From Zobellia alginiliquefaciens (GTDB taxonomy: Bacteria; Bacteroidota; Bacteroidia; Flavobacteriales; Flavobacteriaceae): 64,000 bases of DNA. A program made the translations under genes and the position numbers. Shown piece by piece: positions 33,754 through 42,831 of this stretch (positions are counted from its first letter, which is position 1; every line of letters begins with the position of its first letter). The stretch covers positions 2,170,001 to 2,234,000 of the forward strand of contig NZ_CP119758.1 in the NCBI RefSeq assembly GCF_029323795.1, read 5' to 3'. The notes below the pieces were generated by a model. It searched no databases. It was not told the origin of the DNA and saw only the letters and a list, made by a program, of their open reading frames with translations.

Positions 33754-35235
33754 ATGAAATACATAATATCGTTAGATCAAGGAACTACCAGTTCACGTGC
33801 TTTGCTTGTGGATGAAGAGGGCCAAATTCAAGGCATGGTTCAAAAGGAGTTCCGGCAAATTTTTCCAAAATCAGGTTGGGTAGAACATGACCCAAAAGAA
33901 ATTCTAGAAACTCAAATGGGAGTTTTAAGTGAACTGCTAGAAAAGGAAAAAGTAGATGTTAAGGATGTTGTAAGTATAGGTATAACCAACCAAAGGGAAA
34001 CCACAATGGTTTGGGACAAGACTACAGGTGAGCCTGTTTATAATGCTATTGTGTGGCAAGATAAGCGCACGGCGGATATCTGTGAGCATTTAAAAAAGAC
34101 CGGTTTAACGGAGCACGTCCGTAAAACAACCGGATTGGTTATTGATTCTTATTTTTCCGGAACCAAAGTAAAGTGGATTTTAGATAATGTTGAAGGTGCT
34201 CGTGCAAAGGCAGAGAATGGTGATTTGCTTATGGGTACTGTTGATTCGTGGTTGGTGTGGAACATGACCAATGGTGCTAATCATGTAACGGATTATACCA
34301 ACGCATCCCGTACAATGATTTATGATATTGTTAACCTGAAATGGGACGATAAGATGTTAAAAGCGCTTGGTATTCCTAAGTTGATGCTGCCAGAGGTTAA
34401 ACCATCTGCGCACCATTTTGGCGATTACGAGATAAACGGGAAGAAAATACCTATTGCAGGTATTGCTGGTGATCAACAAGCAGCACTTTTCGGGCAGGCA
34501 TGTTTTAAGAAGGGTACTGCCAAAAATACATATGGTACCGGTTGTTTTATGCTTATGAACACGGGGGAAACTCCTCAGTTCAGTAAAAACGGACTACTTA
34601 CTACCATTGCTTACGGATTAGATGGTAAAGTGAACTATGCTCTTGAAGGGAGTATTTTTATTGCCGGAGCGGCAATTCAATGGCTTCGCGATGGGTTGGA
34701 GTTAATTGAGAACGCATCTGAAACCGAGGCTTTGGCGGATTCTGTAGAAGGTGAAAATCCGGTCTATGTGGTGCCTGCCTTTGCTGGTTTGGGAGCTCCT
34801 TATTGGGATATGTACGCTAGAGGTGCTGTTTTTGGATTAACACGGGATACAGGTAAGGCTCATCTGGCAAAAGCGACTTTAGAGTCTTTGGCATATCAGA
34901 CAAAGGATATTTTAAAAGCAATGGAAGACGATTCCGAAATTCAATTGAAGAACCTTCGTGTAGATGGCGGGGCATGCGCCAATAACCATTTAATGCAGTT
35001 TCAGGCAGATATATTGGATTCTGAGGTGCATAGACCAGAAGTAATTGAGTCTACCGCTATGGGAGCCGCTTATTTAGCGGGTATTCAAGTAGGGCTTTGG
35101 AAACAGGAAGATGTTGACCAAAATAGGCCAATGAACAGAATCTTTAAGCCTACCTTTGACCGCGTAAAGCGCAAACGTCTGTATAAAAAATGGAAACAGG
35201 CCGTTGAGCGTACCAAAGGTTGGGATGATAAATAA
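33754..35235 (+). CDS. glpK: Glycerol kinase
   Basis: A 493-residue FGGY-family kinase making glycerol 3-phosphate from glycerol and ATP. The ATG at 33754 gives [18 protein letters not shown], the standard N-terminus; an earlier in-frame start at 33703 would add 17 hydrophobic residues and is unlikely. The ATP-binding signature [13 protein letters not shown] and the glycerol-site residues in the first domain (NQRETT, WQDKRT) are present. It is followed at 40 bases by glpD, so the two form the catabolic operon. No glpF facilitator is seen. Confidence 0.96.
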   Translation: MKYIISLDQGTTSSRALLVDEEGQIQGMVQKEFRQIFPKSGWVEHDPKEILETQMGVLSELLEKEKVDVKDVVSIGITNQRETTMVWDKTTGEPVYNAIVWQDKRTADICEHLKKTGLTEHVRKTTGLVIDSYFSGTKVKWILDNVEGARAKAENGDLLMGTVDSWLVWNMTNGANHVTDYTNASRTMIYDIVNLKWDDKMLKALGIPKLMLPEVKPSAHHFGDYEINGKKIPIAGIAGDQQAALFGQACFKKGTAKNTYGTGCFMLMNTGETPQFSKNGLLTTIAYGLDGKVNYALEGSIFIAGAAIQWLRDGLELIENASETEALADSVEGENPVYVVPAFAGLGAPYWDMYARGAVFGLTRDTGKAHLAKATLESLAYQTKDILKAMEDDSEIQLKNLRVDGGACANNHLMQFQADILDSEVHRPEVIESTAMGAAYLAGIQVGLWKQEDVDQNRPMNRIFKPTFDRVKRKRLYKKWKQAVERTKGWDDK

Positions 35236-35275
35236 GTGATAGTAATAACGGTACATAGAAAGACACAAAAAAGCT

Positions 35276-36943
35276 ATGAAAAATATTAGGTTCTCTAATT
35301 TAGATAGGGCGAAAACAATACAAGAGCTAACCAATGACACTTATGATTTGGTTGTAATTGGCGGTGGTATTACAGGAGGTGGAATTGCCCTAGATGCAGC
35401 CTCACGAGGATTGAAAGTAGCCTTGGTGGAAAAAGGCGATTTTGCATCCGGTACCAGTAGCAAGTCTACAAAACTAATTCATGGCGGATTGCGTTATTTA
35501 AAGCAGTTTGATTTTTGGCTGGTGAAGGAAGTAGGGTCGGAGCGAGCAATTGTTCATAAACTGGCACCGCACTTGGTTTTGCCCGAAAAAATGTTGTTAC
35601 CGCTTATTGAAAACGGTTCGTACGGAAAGTGGTTAACATCAATTGGGTTAAAGGTGTATGATATTTTGGCCCAGGTTACCGGAGAGGACAAACGTAAGAT
35701 GCTGGAGAAGAAAGAGGCTATGAAATTAGAGCCGTTACTTCCAAAAAAAATAGTAAAAGGTGCGGGATATTATGCGGAGTACCGTACAGATGATGCACGT
35801 TTAACTATTGAAAATATTAAATCTAGTCTTTTATTTGGCGCACAGGCTTTGAACTACGCTTCTGTGGAGGACTTTGTCTATGAAGACGATAAAGTGGCAG
35901 GGGTTAAAGTAAAAGACGGAGTTAGCGGTGCTACATTCAGTATTAAATCTAAATACGTAATCAGTGCGGCTGGCCCGTGGGTAGATGAGCTTAGAAGTAC
36001 CAATAACTCTAAGAAAGGAAAGCAGTTGCATTTAACCAAAGGGGTACATTTAGTATTTCCAAAAGAAAAATTACCAATAAAACAGTCGGTATATTTTGAT
36101 GTTCCAGATGGTAGAATGATGTTTGCCATTCCTCGTGGGAAAATTACTTATGTAGGTACTACGGATACCAATTTCAATAAGGATAAAGATAATGTTCGTA
36201 CAGATTTGGCAGATGCCATCTATCTAATTTCAGCTGTGAACAATATGTTTCCGAGCATTAATTTAGAAATGGATGACATCATTTCTTCGTGGGCAGGTTT
36301 ACGTCCGTTAATTCATGAAGAAGGGAAATCTGCTTCTGAATTGTCCAGAAAGGATGAAATTTTCACTTCTGATACGGGGCTTATTAGCATTGCAGGAGGG
36401 AAACTTACGGGCTACCGTAAAATGGCTGAACGTGTTGTTGATCGTATCGCCAAGAAAATGGAAGAGGAAGACGGTACCCAGTTGAAAGAATGTTACACAG
36501 AAAAAATATTCTTATGTGGTAATGTTGATTTCAAAAAATTCAAACACGTAGAAAAATATATTGCTGAGGTTTATAGCCGTATTAAATCTGATGGTTTCTC
36601 TAAACATGATGCTTGGTTCTTGGTTACCAATTACGGTAAACAGACGGAAATGATACTAGAAAACTACGCCACTTTAAAAGATGCGGATAAATATGTCCGT
36701 ATGGCAAAAGCAGAACTTCAGTTTGGCGTTGAGTTTGAGATGGTACAAAACCCAATGGATTTCTTTATCCGTAGAACAGGTAGATTGTATTTTGATATTG
36801 ATAGTATACGCACCCTAATGGAACCTATATTGGAAGAGTTTAAATCCATCTTTACTGTTGATGACGCTCAGGTTGCTGAATGGAGAGAAATCCTAATGAA
36901 AGAATTAGATGACCACTCCAACTTCACCCTAGATCGCGTATAA
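35276..36943 (+). CDS. glpD: Aerobic glycerol-3-phosphate dehydrogenase (FAD)
   Basis: A 555-residue FAD-dependent dehydrogenase that oxidises glycerol 3-phosphate to dihydroxyacetone phosphate and passes electrons to quinone. The FAD-binding VIGGGITGGGIALDAASRG is at about 27-45, SSKSTKLIHGGLRYL at 62-76, and the C-terminal helical domain is complete. It acts at the inner face of the cytoplasmic membrane. It forms an operon with glpK and ends at a terminator facing gpsA. Confidence 0.96.
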   Translation: MKNIRFSNLDRAKTIQELTNDTYDLVVIGGGITGGGIALDAASRGLKVALVEKGDFASGTSSKSTKLIHGGLRYLKQFDFWLVKEVGSERAIVHKLAPHLVLPEKMLLPLIENGSYGKWLTSIGLKVYDILAQVTGEDKRKMLEKKEAMKLEPLLPKKIVKGAGYYAEYRTDDARLTIENIKSSLLFGAQALNYASVEDFVYEDDKVAGVKVKDGVSGATFSIKSKYVISAAGPWVDELRSTNNSKKGKQLHLTKGVHLVFPKEKLPIKQSVYFDVPDGRMMFAIPRGKITYVGTTDTNFNKDKDNVRTDLADAIYLISAVNNMFPSINLEMDDIISSWAGLRPLIHEEGKSASELSRKDEIFTSDTGLISIAGGKLTGYRKMAERVVDRIAKKMEEEDGTQLKECYTEKIFLCGNVDFKKFKHVEKYIAEVYSRIKSDGFSKHDAWFLVTNYGKQTEMILENYATLKDADKYVRMAKAELQFGVEFEMVQNPMDFFIRRTGRLYFDIDSIRTLMEPILEEFKSIFTVDDAQVAEWREILMKELDDHSNFTLDRV

Positions 36944-36988
36944 TTCGCAACCGGGTGAAATTGTAAAAATTTAATGTTGAGTGATAAG

Positions 36989-37023
36989 TCGGTCCGTTTT
37001 CCAAAGAAACGGGCCGATTTTTT
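36989..37023 (+). terminator. Terminator of the glpK-glpD operon
   Basis: An 11-bp stem (36989-36999 with 37007-37017, one G-U pair), a 7-base loop and a T run. Confidence 0.75.
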
Positions 37024-37047
37024 GTTCTACCGTTTGGTAAATAAGTA

Positions 37048-38043
37048 TTAATCCAGCTTGTCTGTCAGTGCCGAAAAGACTTTTTTGGCACTTTTATCTT
37101 CGTAAAGAACCGCGTATACCGCGTCTATTATAGGAACTTTCACTTTTTTCTTAAAATTGGATTTGATCGCATAGGCACTTTTGGTAGCGTAATACCCTTC
37201 GGCAACCATACGCATTTCCATCTGAGCACTTTTTACGGTGTACCCTTTCCCAATCATATTTCCAAACATACGGTTACGGCTAAATGTGGAGTAACCGGTA
37301 ACCAATAAATCGCCCAAATAGGCAGATTCATTAATATTACGGTCTATTTTATGGATGCGTTTGGTGTAACGCTTCATTTCGCGAATGGCATTGCTCATAA
37401 GTACGCTTTGGAAGTTGTCCCCATAACCCAGTCCGTGGGCAATACCTGCAGCAATGGCATAAATATTCTTCAGCATTGCCGCATATTCAGTACCTATAAT
37501 ATCTTCGGTAACTTTTGTTTTAATATAATCGCTACTTAGATTTTTGGCAACATAAGTTGCTTTCTCCGTATCTGCACAAGCAATGGTTAAATAAGATAAC
37601 CGCTCTAAGGCAACCTCTTCTGCATGACAGGGTCCGGTAATGACGCCAATATTTTCAAAAGGGATGTTATATTTTTCATGAAAATGCTCACCAACTATTA
37701 ATCCGGATTCGGGAACAATTCCTTTTATGGCAGAAAACACAATTTTATCCTCTAAGGATGTAGTAATTTTTTTGAGCTCACCTTCCACAAATGCGGATGG
37801 AATGGCAAATATTAAAATATTAGAATTATCTACCGCTTTATTGATGTCATCGGTAAGTTCTAATTTGTTGGTGTCAAAAGTAACCGAAGTAAGATAATTG
37901 GGGTTGTGTTTTTGAATGTTGATAAAACCAACGGCATCTGAATTCCGCATGTACCAACCTACCTTTTCTTGATTTACACAAAGCATTTTCACAATGGCTG
38001 TAGCCCAGCTACCGCCTCCTAATACTGTAAATTTTTGGGTCAT
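37048..38043 (-). CDS. gpsA: NAD(P)H-dependent glycerol-3-phosphate dehydrogenase
   Basis: A 331-residue cytoplasmic enzyme reducing dihydroxyacetone phosphate to glycerol 3-phosphate for phospholipid synthesis. The Rossmann start LGGGSWATAIVKML (residues 8-21), GPCHAEEVALERLS near 137 and the catalytic region EYAAMLKNIYAIAAGIAHGLGYGDN near 190 are intact. It faces glpD, the catabolic enzyme of opposite direction, in convergent orientation. It is transcribed alone. The coexistence gives both production and oxidation of glycerol 3-phosphate. Confidence 0.95.
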   Translation of the reverse strand: MTQKFTVLGGGSWATAIVKMLCVNQEKVGWYMRNSDAVGFINIQKHNPNYLTSVTFDTNKLELTDDINKAVDNSNILIFAIPSAFVEGELKKITTSLEDKIVFSAIKGIVPESGLIVGEHFHEKYNIPFENIGVITGPCHAEEVALERLSYLTIACADTEKATYVAKNLSSDYIKTKVTEDIIGTEYAAMLKNIYAIAAGIAHGLGYGDNFQSVLMSNAIREMKRYTKRIHKIDRNINESAYLGDLLVTGYSTFSRNRMFGNMIGKGYTVKSAQMEMRMVAEGYYATKSAYAIKSNFKKKVKVPIIDAVYAVLYEDKSAKKVFSALTDKLD

Positions 38044-38216
38044 AGCACTATAATAGATGTCTAATTACTGTTCAATGGTTGGTTGTAGGTATTGGAGTTT
38101 CAATCAGTACAAAACTAGTTAATTTTAAAACCGAAACCTTAAGGACTGATTAATAGTTGGTTAAGAATAATGGCACGGTGCTTGTTTTACATAGTAAGAA
38201 TTGTAATTCCATCATT

Positions 38217-39128
38217 ATGAAGACAAAACTACTTTTAACAACAATTTTTGCGGCCACTTTAATGACCTCATGTTATACTGAGGTTATTGTTGAAGATGAT
38301 TATATAGATGAACCTGTTTATAATACAAGCCAAGTATTGCAGTCATATGACCTTTGGTATGTAGATATCAATGCTACTTCGGGCAACGGGGAGGTTCCTT
38401 TTTTACAACGTGCCTTTACGGTATCTTTTGATAGGGGTATATTTTATGCCAATAATAATATAGTGGGCATTGGTAAAACAGGAAATGGTTTTGGTATTGA
38501 TGTGGGCTATTACAATACAGTTCGTGGATCGGTAGATATAGATCATGATATAGACGGAGAATGGTTTTTAGATGTATTTGCCGTAAGCGGGAATACTATA
38601 GAATTATATGATGCACGTTCGGATACATCATATTATTTAAAGGGGTATCAGGTTAGTAATTTTGATTATGATATGTTGTTTTATGAGAATATCCATTACT
38701 TTTTACAAGAGTATAATGCTTGGGAAAAATCATATACAAGTCTAGAAGGAGCCTTGAATGAGTTCGATAATGAGAACTTTTTGCAGTTTAATCCTAACAA
38801 TTTTAGGTCGTCTATTGATCAAGTTGGAACACCTCTTGTAAACCTTCAATGGGATTTTGAGGGTGATTACTCGGTGTACGACACTGCAGACGATGAAATG
38901 CTCAAAACTTTAACACTGGACTACCGTTCATCGAGCAATGATTACTTTGAATTGTACGTTATTAATGAGAGTACTATTGAGCTTTATCATCCCAGCAGTA
39001 GAACAGTGTATGAGTTCCGCGGAAAAGGTTATCAAGAGTATTTAAAAGCCGGAAAAGGCGCAGTAGAAAAAAAGAGAAAAAAGACTTCTAATCCCTTCAT
39101 GAATGTGAAAAGAAGTAGAGATATATAA
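38217..39128 (+). CDS. Lipoprotein with two related beta-rich domains, function unknown
   Basis: A 303-residue lipoprotein. The ATG at 38217 gives a clean signal (MKTKLLLTTIFAATLMTSC, lipobox MTSC). An in-frame start at 38157 adds 20 residues and is less likely. Residues 35-135 and 205-285 look like two copies of one beta-rich domain; both end in a similar strand pair (NTIELYDARSDTSYYLKGYQ; STIELYHPSSRTVYEFRGKG). The C-terminus is basic (KKRKKTSNPF). Tyr- and Asp-rich overall. I recognise no family beyond a possible lipocalin-like fold. It ends at a strong terminator. Confidence 0.65.
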   Translation: MKTKLLLTTIFAATLMTSCYTEVIVEDDYIDEPVYNTSQVLQSYDLWYVDINATSGNGEVPFLQRAFTVSFDRGIFYANNNIVGIGKTGNGFGIDVGYYNTVRGSVDIDHDIDGEWFLDVFAVSGNTIELYDARSDTSYYLKGYQVSNFDYDMLFYENIHYFLQEYNAWEKSYTSLEGALNEFDNENFLQFNPNNFRSSIDQVGTPLVNLQWDFEGDYSVYDTADDEMLKTLTLDYRSSSNDYFELYVINESTIELYHPSSRTVYEFRGKGYQEYLKAGKGAVEKKRKKTSNPFMNVKRSRDI

Positions 39129-39157
39129 ACGTTTTTTGGTTGGTTATTTAGTTAGAA

Positions 39158-39195
39158 ATCGCCCATTGCAGCAATGCTTTGGGCGGTTTTTTTTT
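39158..39195 (+). terminator. Terminator after the two-domain lipoprotein gene
   Basis: Stem CGCCCA/TGGGCG (39160-39165 with 39180-39185), with further pairing in the loop, followed by nine or ten T. Confidence 0.7.
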
Positions 39196-39326
39196 CAGAC
39201 ATTTAGAAGAGCTTCCGTACATATCCCACCCTTTTCTTATTTACAAGAGATGTAGAAATGTGGTCCGTAGCACCTCCGCACGGTCTTTTTAGTTGCTAAC
39301 CCTATGGCATATAGGGTATTTTGACG

Positions 39327-39334
39327 TATTTTTG
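39327..39334 (+). promoter_or_regulatory. Candidate -7 box TATTTTTG upstream of the third SulP gene
   Basis: A perfect TAnnTTTG match ending 21 bases before the ATG; no clear -33 TTG. Confidence 0.35.
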
Positions 39335-39355
39335 CACGCTTAAAATCCCAATGCC

Positions 39356-40927
39356 ATGAAGAAGTATCTGAATTTGTTCGATTTTAATCAGAAGGTCGAT
39401 TATAAAAATGAAATATTAGCGGGATTAACGGTTGCAATGACGATGATACCAGAATCGTTAATGTTTGCGATTCTTGCCGGATTTTCGCCATTAGTAGGTT
39501 TGTACGCTGCTTTTATAATGGGCTTGGTTACATCGATTTTTGGAGGAAGACCTGGGCTAATTTCCGGTGGGGCCGGTGCTACGGTAGTGGTATTGATGGC
39601 ACTGATGAATTCTCATGGATTGGAATATGTTTTTGCAGCAGTTGCCTTGGCAGGTGTTTTTCAAATGATAGTAGGTCTGTTAAAGCTTGGTAAGTTTATT
39701 CGTTTAGTTCCTCAACCCGTAATGTTCGGGTTTGTTAATGGTTTGGCTGTCATTATTTTTATGGCACAAATGGACCAATTTAAAATGGGGACGGGAGATG
39801 CTGCAGTTTGGCTCTCAGGTACGCCATTATATACCATGTTAGGCCTAGTATTGTTTACGATCGCGATTATCGTTTTTGTCCCCAGGTTTACCAAAGCGGT
39901 TCCGTCTTCCTTAATCGGAATTATCGTAGTATTTATAATAGTGTATGTTCTTGATATTGATACCAAACAGGTGGTACATATTATTAATCAAGATACCTTG
40001 CCAGGAGAAGAGCTCAAGTCGCTTAGTGGGTCTCTGCCTTCATTCCACATACCCGATATCTCCTTTACATTGGAAGACTTTAAGATTATTTTACCTTATG
40101 GTTTGATCATGGCAGCAGTTGGACTAACCGAAGGTTTGCTTACGTTGAACCTGGTAGATGAAATTACTGGAACCAAAGGGAGTGGTAATAGAGAGTGTTT
40201 GGCACAGGGAGGAGCAAATATACTGAACGGATTTTTCGGAGGAATGGGCGGATGTCCTATGATTGCGCAAACTTTGGTCAATCTATCAGCAGGTTCTAGG
40301 GCAAGATTGTCGGGAATAATTGCTTCACTCACTATATTATTGATCATACTGTTCGGTGCTCCGGTCATAGAACTTGTTCCAATTGCCGCATTGGTAGGGG
40401 TAATGGTGATGGTCGCCGTTGGTACGTTTGAGTGGGCAAGCTTTAAGGCTTTACGAAGAATGCCTAAGCCGGATATTTTTGTAATGATATTGGTCACCTT
40501 AATTACCGTGCTATTGCACAATTTAGCTTTAGCCGTATTAATAGGGGTTATAATATCTGCATTGGTATTTGCTTGGGAAAGTGCGAAGCGTATTAGAGCG
40601 CGTAAACGTATAGACGAAAATGGGGTTAAACATTATGAAATTTATGGTCCTTTGTTTTTCGGTTCGGTAACTGCTTTTAATGAAAAGTTTGATGTGCTGA
40701 ACGATCCGGATGAAGTAATAATTGACTTTGCAGAAAGTAAAGTTTCGGACATGTCCGCAATTGAAGCTTTAAATAGGATTACAGAGCGATATGCGGAGCA
40801 AGGAAAGAAAGTTCAATTACGGCATTTAAGTAAAGATTGTATTCGCCTTTTAGAGAATGCTATTGATATTATTGATGTAAACGTTCTAGAGGATCCTACT
40901 TACAAAGTAGTTACGGATAAGGTGTAA
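39356..40927 (+). CDS. SulP-family inorganic anion permease with STAS domain, third copy
   Basis: A 523-residue SulP/SLC26 transporter. Membrane segments fill residues 20-410; the substrate-site signature near 60-66 (LISGGAGATVVVLMA) is varied from the SGPTAP/SGPAAG of the other two copies; a STAS domain covers about 430-515. It starts MKKYLNLFDFNQKVDYKNEILAGLTVAMTMIPES, typical for sulfate-permease-like members. It stands alone with no carbonic anhydrase next to it, so the substrate may differ (sulfate, molybdate or bicarbonate). The different signature supports that. Confidence 0.85.
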   Translation: MKKYLNLFDFNQKVDYKNEILAGLTVAMTMIPESLMFAILAGFSPLVGLYAAFIMGLVTSIFGGRPGLISGGAGATVVVLMALMNSHGLEYVFAAVALAGVFQMIVGLLKLGKFIRLVPQPVMFGFVNGLAVIIFMAQMDQFKMGTGDAAVWLSGTPLYTMLGLVLFTIAIIVFVPRFTKAVPSSLIGIIVVFIIVYVLDIDTKQVVHIINQDTLPGEELKSLSGSLPSFHIPDISFTLEDFKIILPYGLIMAAVGLTEGLLTLNLVDEITGTKGSGNRECLAQGGANILNGFFGGMGGCPMIAQTLVNLSAGSRARLSGIIASLTILLIILFGAPVIELVPIAALVGVMVMVAVGTFEWASFKALRRMPKPDIFVMILVTLITVLLHNLALAVLIGVIISALVFAWESAKRIRARKRIDENGVKHYEIYGPLFFGSVTAFNEKFDVLNDPDEVIIDFAESKVSDMSAIEALNRITERYAEQGKKVQLRHLSKDCIRLLENAIDIIDVNVLEDPTYKVVTDKV

Positions 40928-41049
40928 CATATAGTGATGCGCTCCTACCGTTATAATGCTATAGTTCTTATAGAATTTTAAAGTAGATGGTTTAAAGAAA
41001 ATTTTAAACTCTTTGAAGCGCACCGCTACAACTTGGAAATAGTGGTCAA

Positions 41050-42165
41050 TTATTCGCCACCGTAAAGTTTATAAACTTCGGAGCCAGCGCTTAAAAACGC
41101 ACCCGTTCCATATACTTCCGTTTTATCGGGCCAAGCTTTGCCCGGTGCGGCCCCAATAGGTTGAACATAGCCTAGCATGCCGTCTTTAGTTACATGGCCT
41201 ACCATTGCATTCCACCCTTTTTTAACAGCTGGCTCGTAGGTGTCCTTGTCCAAAATACCTTTGTTTATACCCCATGCTAACCCGTAAACATAGAATGACG
41301 AACCACTTGTTTCAGGAGTAGGATAAAACTCTTGACCTAAAAGACTCATGGCCCAATGCCCTTCTTCAGTTTGAATCTCAAGAAGCTTTTTCGCCATTTT
41401 GGTATAGATGTCCAAGAAATAGGCGTATTCTTCGCTTTTTGGGTCCAATTCGTTCATGATGTTGGTAAGCCCGGCAAACACCCATCCGTTGCCACGAGAC
41501 CAAAATATTTTTGTACCGTTATCCAACTGATCAAAATACCTTTCATCGCGGTAGTAAAGGCTATCATCTTTATCAAAGAGAAAATCTGTAGAGGCTTTAA
41601 ATTCGGATACCATAAAGTCTAGATACTTTTTCTCTCCCGTTTCTTTGTACAACTTTGCCCAAACCGGTGGTGACATAAAAAGGGCATCACACCAGTTCCA
41701 ACGGTCTTGGTGATATGGTGTTTTCCATTCCAAAGCGCTTTGTGAAGGGTGATACATAATATAATTGAATTGTTCTTTGGTAGGAGCAATCATTTTTTCA
41801 TCATTGTATTTACGAAAAAGGTCAATATACATTTGGCCCACAGCATGGTCGTCCGCATGATATTTTCTTCTATGTAGTTGCCACTCGTTTTCCTCACCAA
41901 TATTTTTTAACCATTCGTAATAGGTATCATCTTCGGCCATAGCCGCCCACTTTACCATACCTACATAGAGGGCGGCATTCGTCCAGTCTAACGGGTGATG
42001 CGGTTTTTTATGTCCGCTATACAGACCATCAAAATTTTCGATTTGCCAATCTGCAACGCGTTGCATGGTTTCCTTTACTTTTTTGGGTTTAATCTTTTGC
42101 GAATAAGCCGTGCTCGCACACGTAATTGTAATTAAGGCAATAATAAATGAGTGTAGTGATTTCAA
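41050..42165 (-). CDS. Glycoside hydrolase family 88/105-type unsaturated uronyl hydrolase
   Basis: A 371-residue exported enzyme of the (alpha/alpha)6-barrel GH105/GH88 group, which removes unsaturated uronic acids from oligosaccharides released by polysaccharide lyases. Motifs HADDHAVGQMYIDLF, RWNWCDALFMSPPVWAKL and WSRGNGWVFAGL carry the catalytic aspartates. No ATG precedes the signal peptide; TTG at 42165 (giving LKSLHSFIIALITITCASTAYSQ) is favoured over TTG at 42207. It is a lone polysaccharide gene here, without SusC/SusD or lyases, so its substrate (rhamnogalacturonan, ulvan or alginate fragments) cannot be told. Confidence 0.8.
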   Translation of the reverse strand: MKSLHSFIIALITITCASTAYSQKIKPKKVKETMQRVADWQIENFDGLYSGHKKPHHPLDWTNAALYVGMVKWAAMAEDDTYYEWLKNIGEENEWQLHRRKYHADDHAVGQMYIDLFRKYNDEKMIAPTKEQFNYIMYHPSQSALEWKTPYHQDRWNWCDALFMSPPVWAKLYKETGEKKYLDFMVSEFKASTDFLFDKDDSLYYRDERYFDQLDNGTKIFWSRGNGWVFAGLTNIMNELDPKSEEYAYFLDIYTKMAKKLLEIQTEEGHWAMSLLGQEFYPTPETSGSSFYVYGLAWGINKGILDKDTYEPAVKKGWNAMVGHVTKDGMLGYVQPIGAAPGKAWPDKTEVYGTGAFLSAGSEVYKLYGGE

Positions 42166-42210
42166 AATAAAAGTTTTAAGAGGGTTGAGAGTTACGAATA
42201 TATTCAAAAA

Positions 42211-42252
42211 AAATATGCCGTCATCCCTATTTTTAAGGATAACGGCATATTT
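42211..42252 (-). terminator. Terminator of the cytochrome c gene
   Basis: An 11-bp perfect stem AAATATGCCGT (42211-42221) / ACGGCATATTT (42242-42252), extended inside by ATCC/GGAT. On the minus strand it lies 18 bases past the stop. Confidence 0.7.
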
Positions 42253-42270
42253 ATATAAAATTATTGACTA

Positions 42271-42756
42271 TTAAAGCGTACGAAGGTACTCTGCAACGGC
42301 TCTTGTGTCTTCTTCAGAAAGATTCTGATTTAGCATAATTGCGTTATTGTATTCTTTCAATAGTGCCTGTGCAATTGGGTCTTCCTTAAGCATTTTATCA
42401 GGGTTGGCAATCATATTCATAACCCATGCTGGACTTCTTCTTTCATAAACTCCTTTTAAAGCAGGACCAATTAATCGTTTGTCTACCATATGGCAAGCGG
42501 TACAGACCGCTTTAAACTTAGCTTCTCCGGCAGCGGCCATTTCAGAATCAATATCGGCATCAAAAGAAATGTCTTTGTATGGCCCAACTCCTTGGTTATC
42601 CATATCAACCGGTACACCTTCCGATTTAGCTTCTACGGATTTAGTTTCGGTCTTAGTTCTGTTCATTTCAAAACCACCCTTTTTTTCTTCCTTTTTTTCT
42701 TCGCCACAGCTGGCAAGCAATGCACCAAGTGCCAATACGCTTAATAATTTTTTCAT
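42271..42756 (-). CDS. Lipoprotein c-type cytochrome
   Basis: A 161-residue single-heme cytochrome c. Residues 1-17 are a lipoprotein signal (LLASC, acylated Cys17) followed by a Lys/Glu-rich linker; the heme motif CTACH is at 85-89, GPALKGVYERR at 97-107, and Met141 (NNAIM) is the likely sixth ligand. It is anchored in the membrane on the periplasmic side and should carry electrons to an oxidase. No oxidase or bc1-like gene is next to it. The domain resembles the class I cytochrome c552. Confidence 0.88.
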   Translation of the reverse strand: MKKLLSVLALGALLASCGEEKKEEKKGGFEMNRTKTETKSVEAKSEGVPVDMDNQGVGPYKDISFDADIDSEMAAAGEAKFKAVCTACHMVDKRLIGPALKGVYERRSPAWVMNMIANPDKMLKEDPIAQALLKEYNNAIMLNQNLSEEDTRAVAEYLRTL

Positions 42757-42831
42757 CTTATGCTTTATTTCAATATTCGAGCCGAGTTAAGGGCTTTTTG
42801 TTCGAGATGCTAATATAACGATTCACTAAAA

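Noticed and set aside
33576-33815. 79-codon plus-strand frame before glpK
   Set aside because: It runs out of frame through the glpK start and has an implausible Cys/Phe/Tyr-rich composition.
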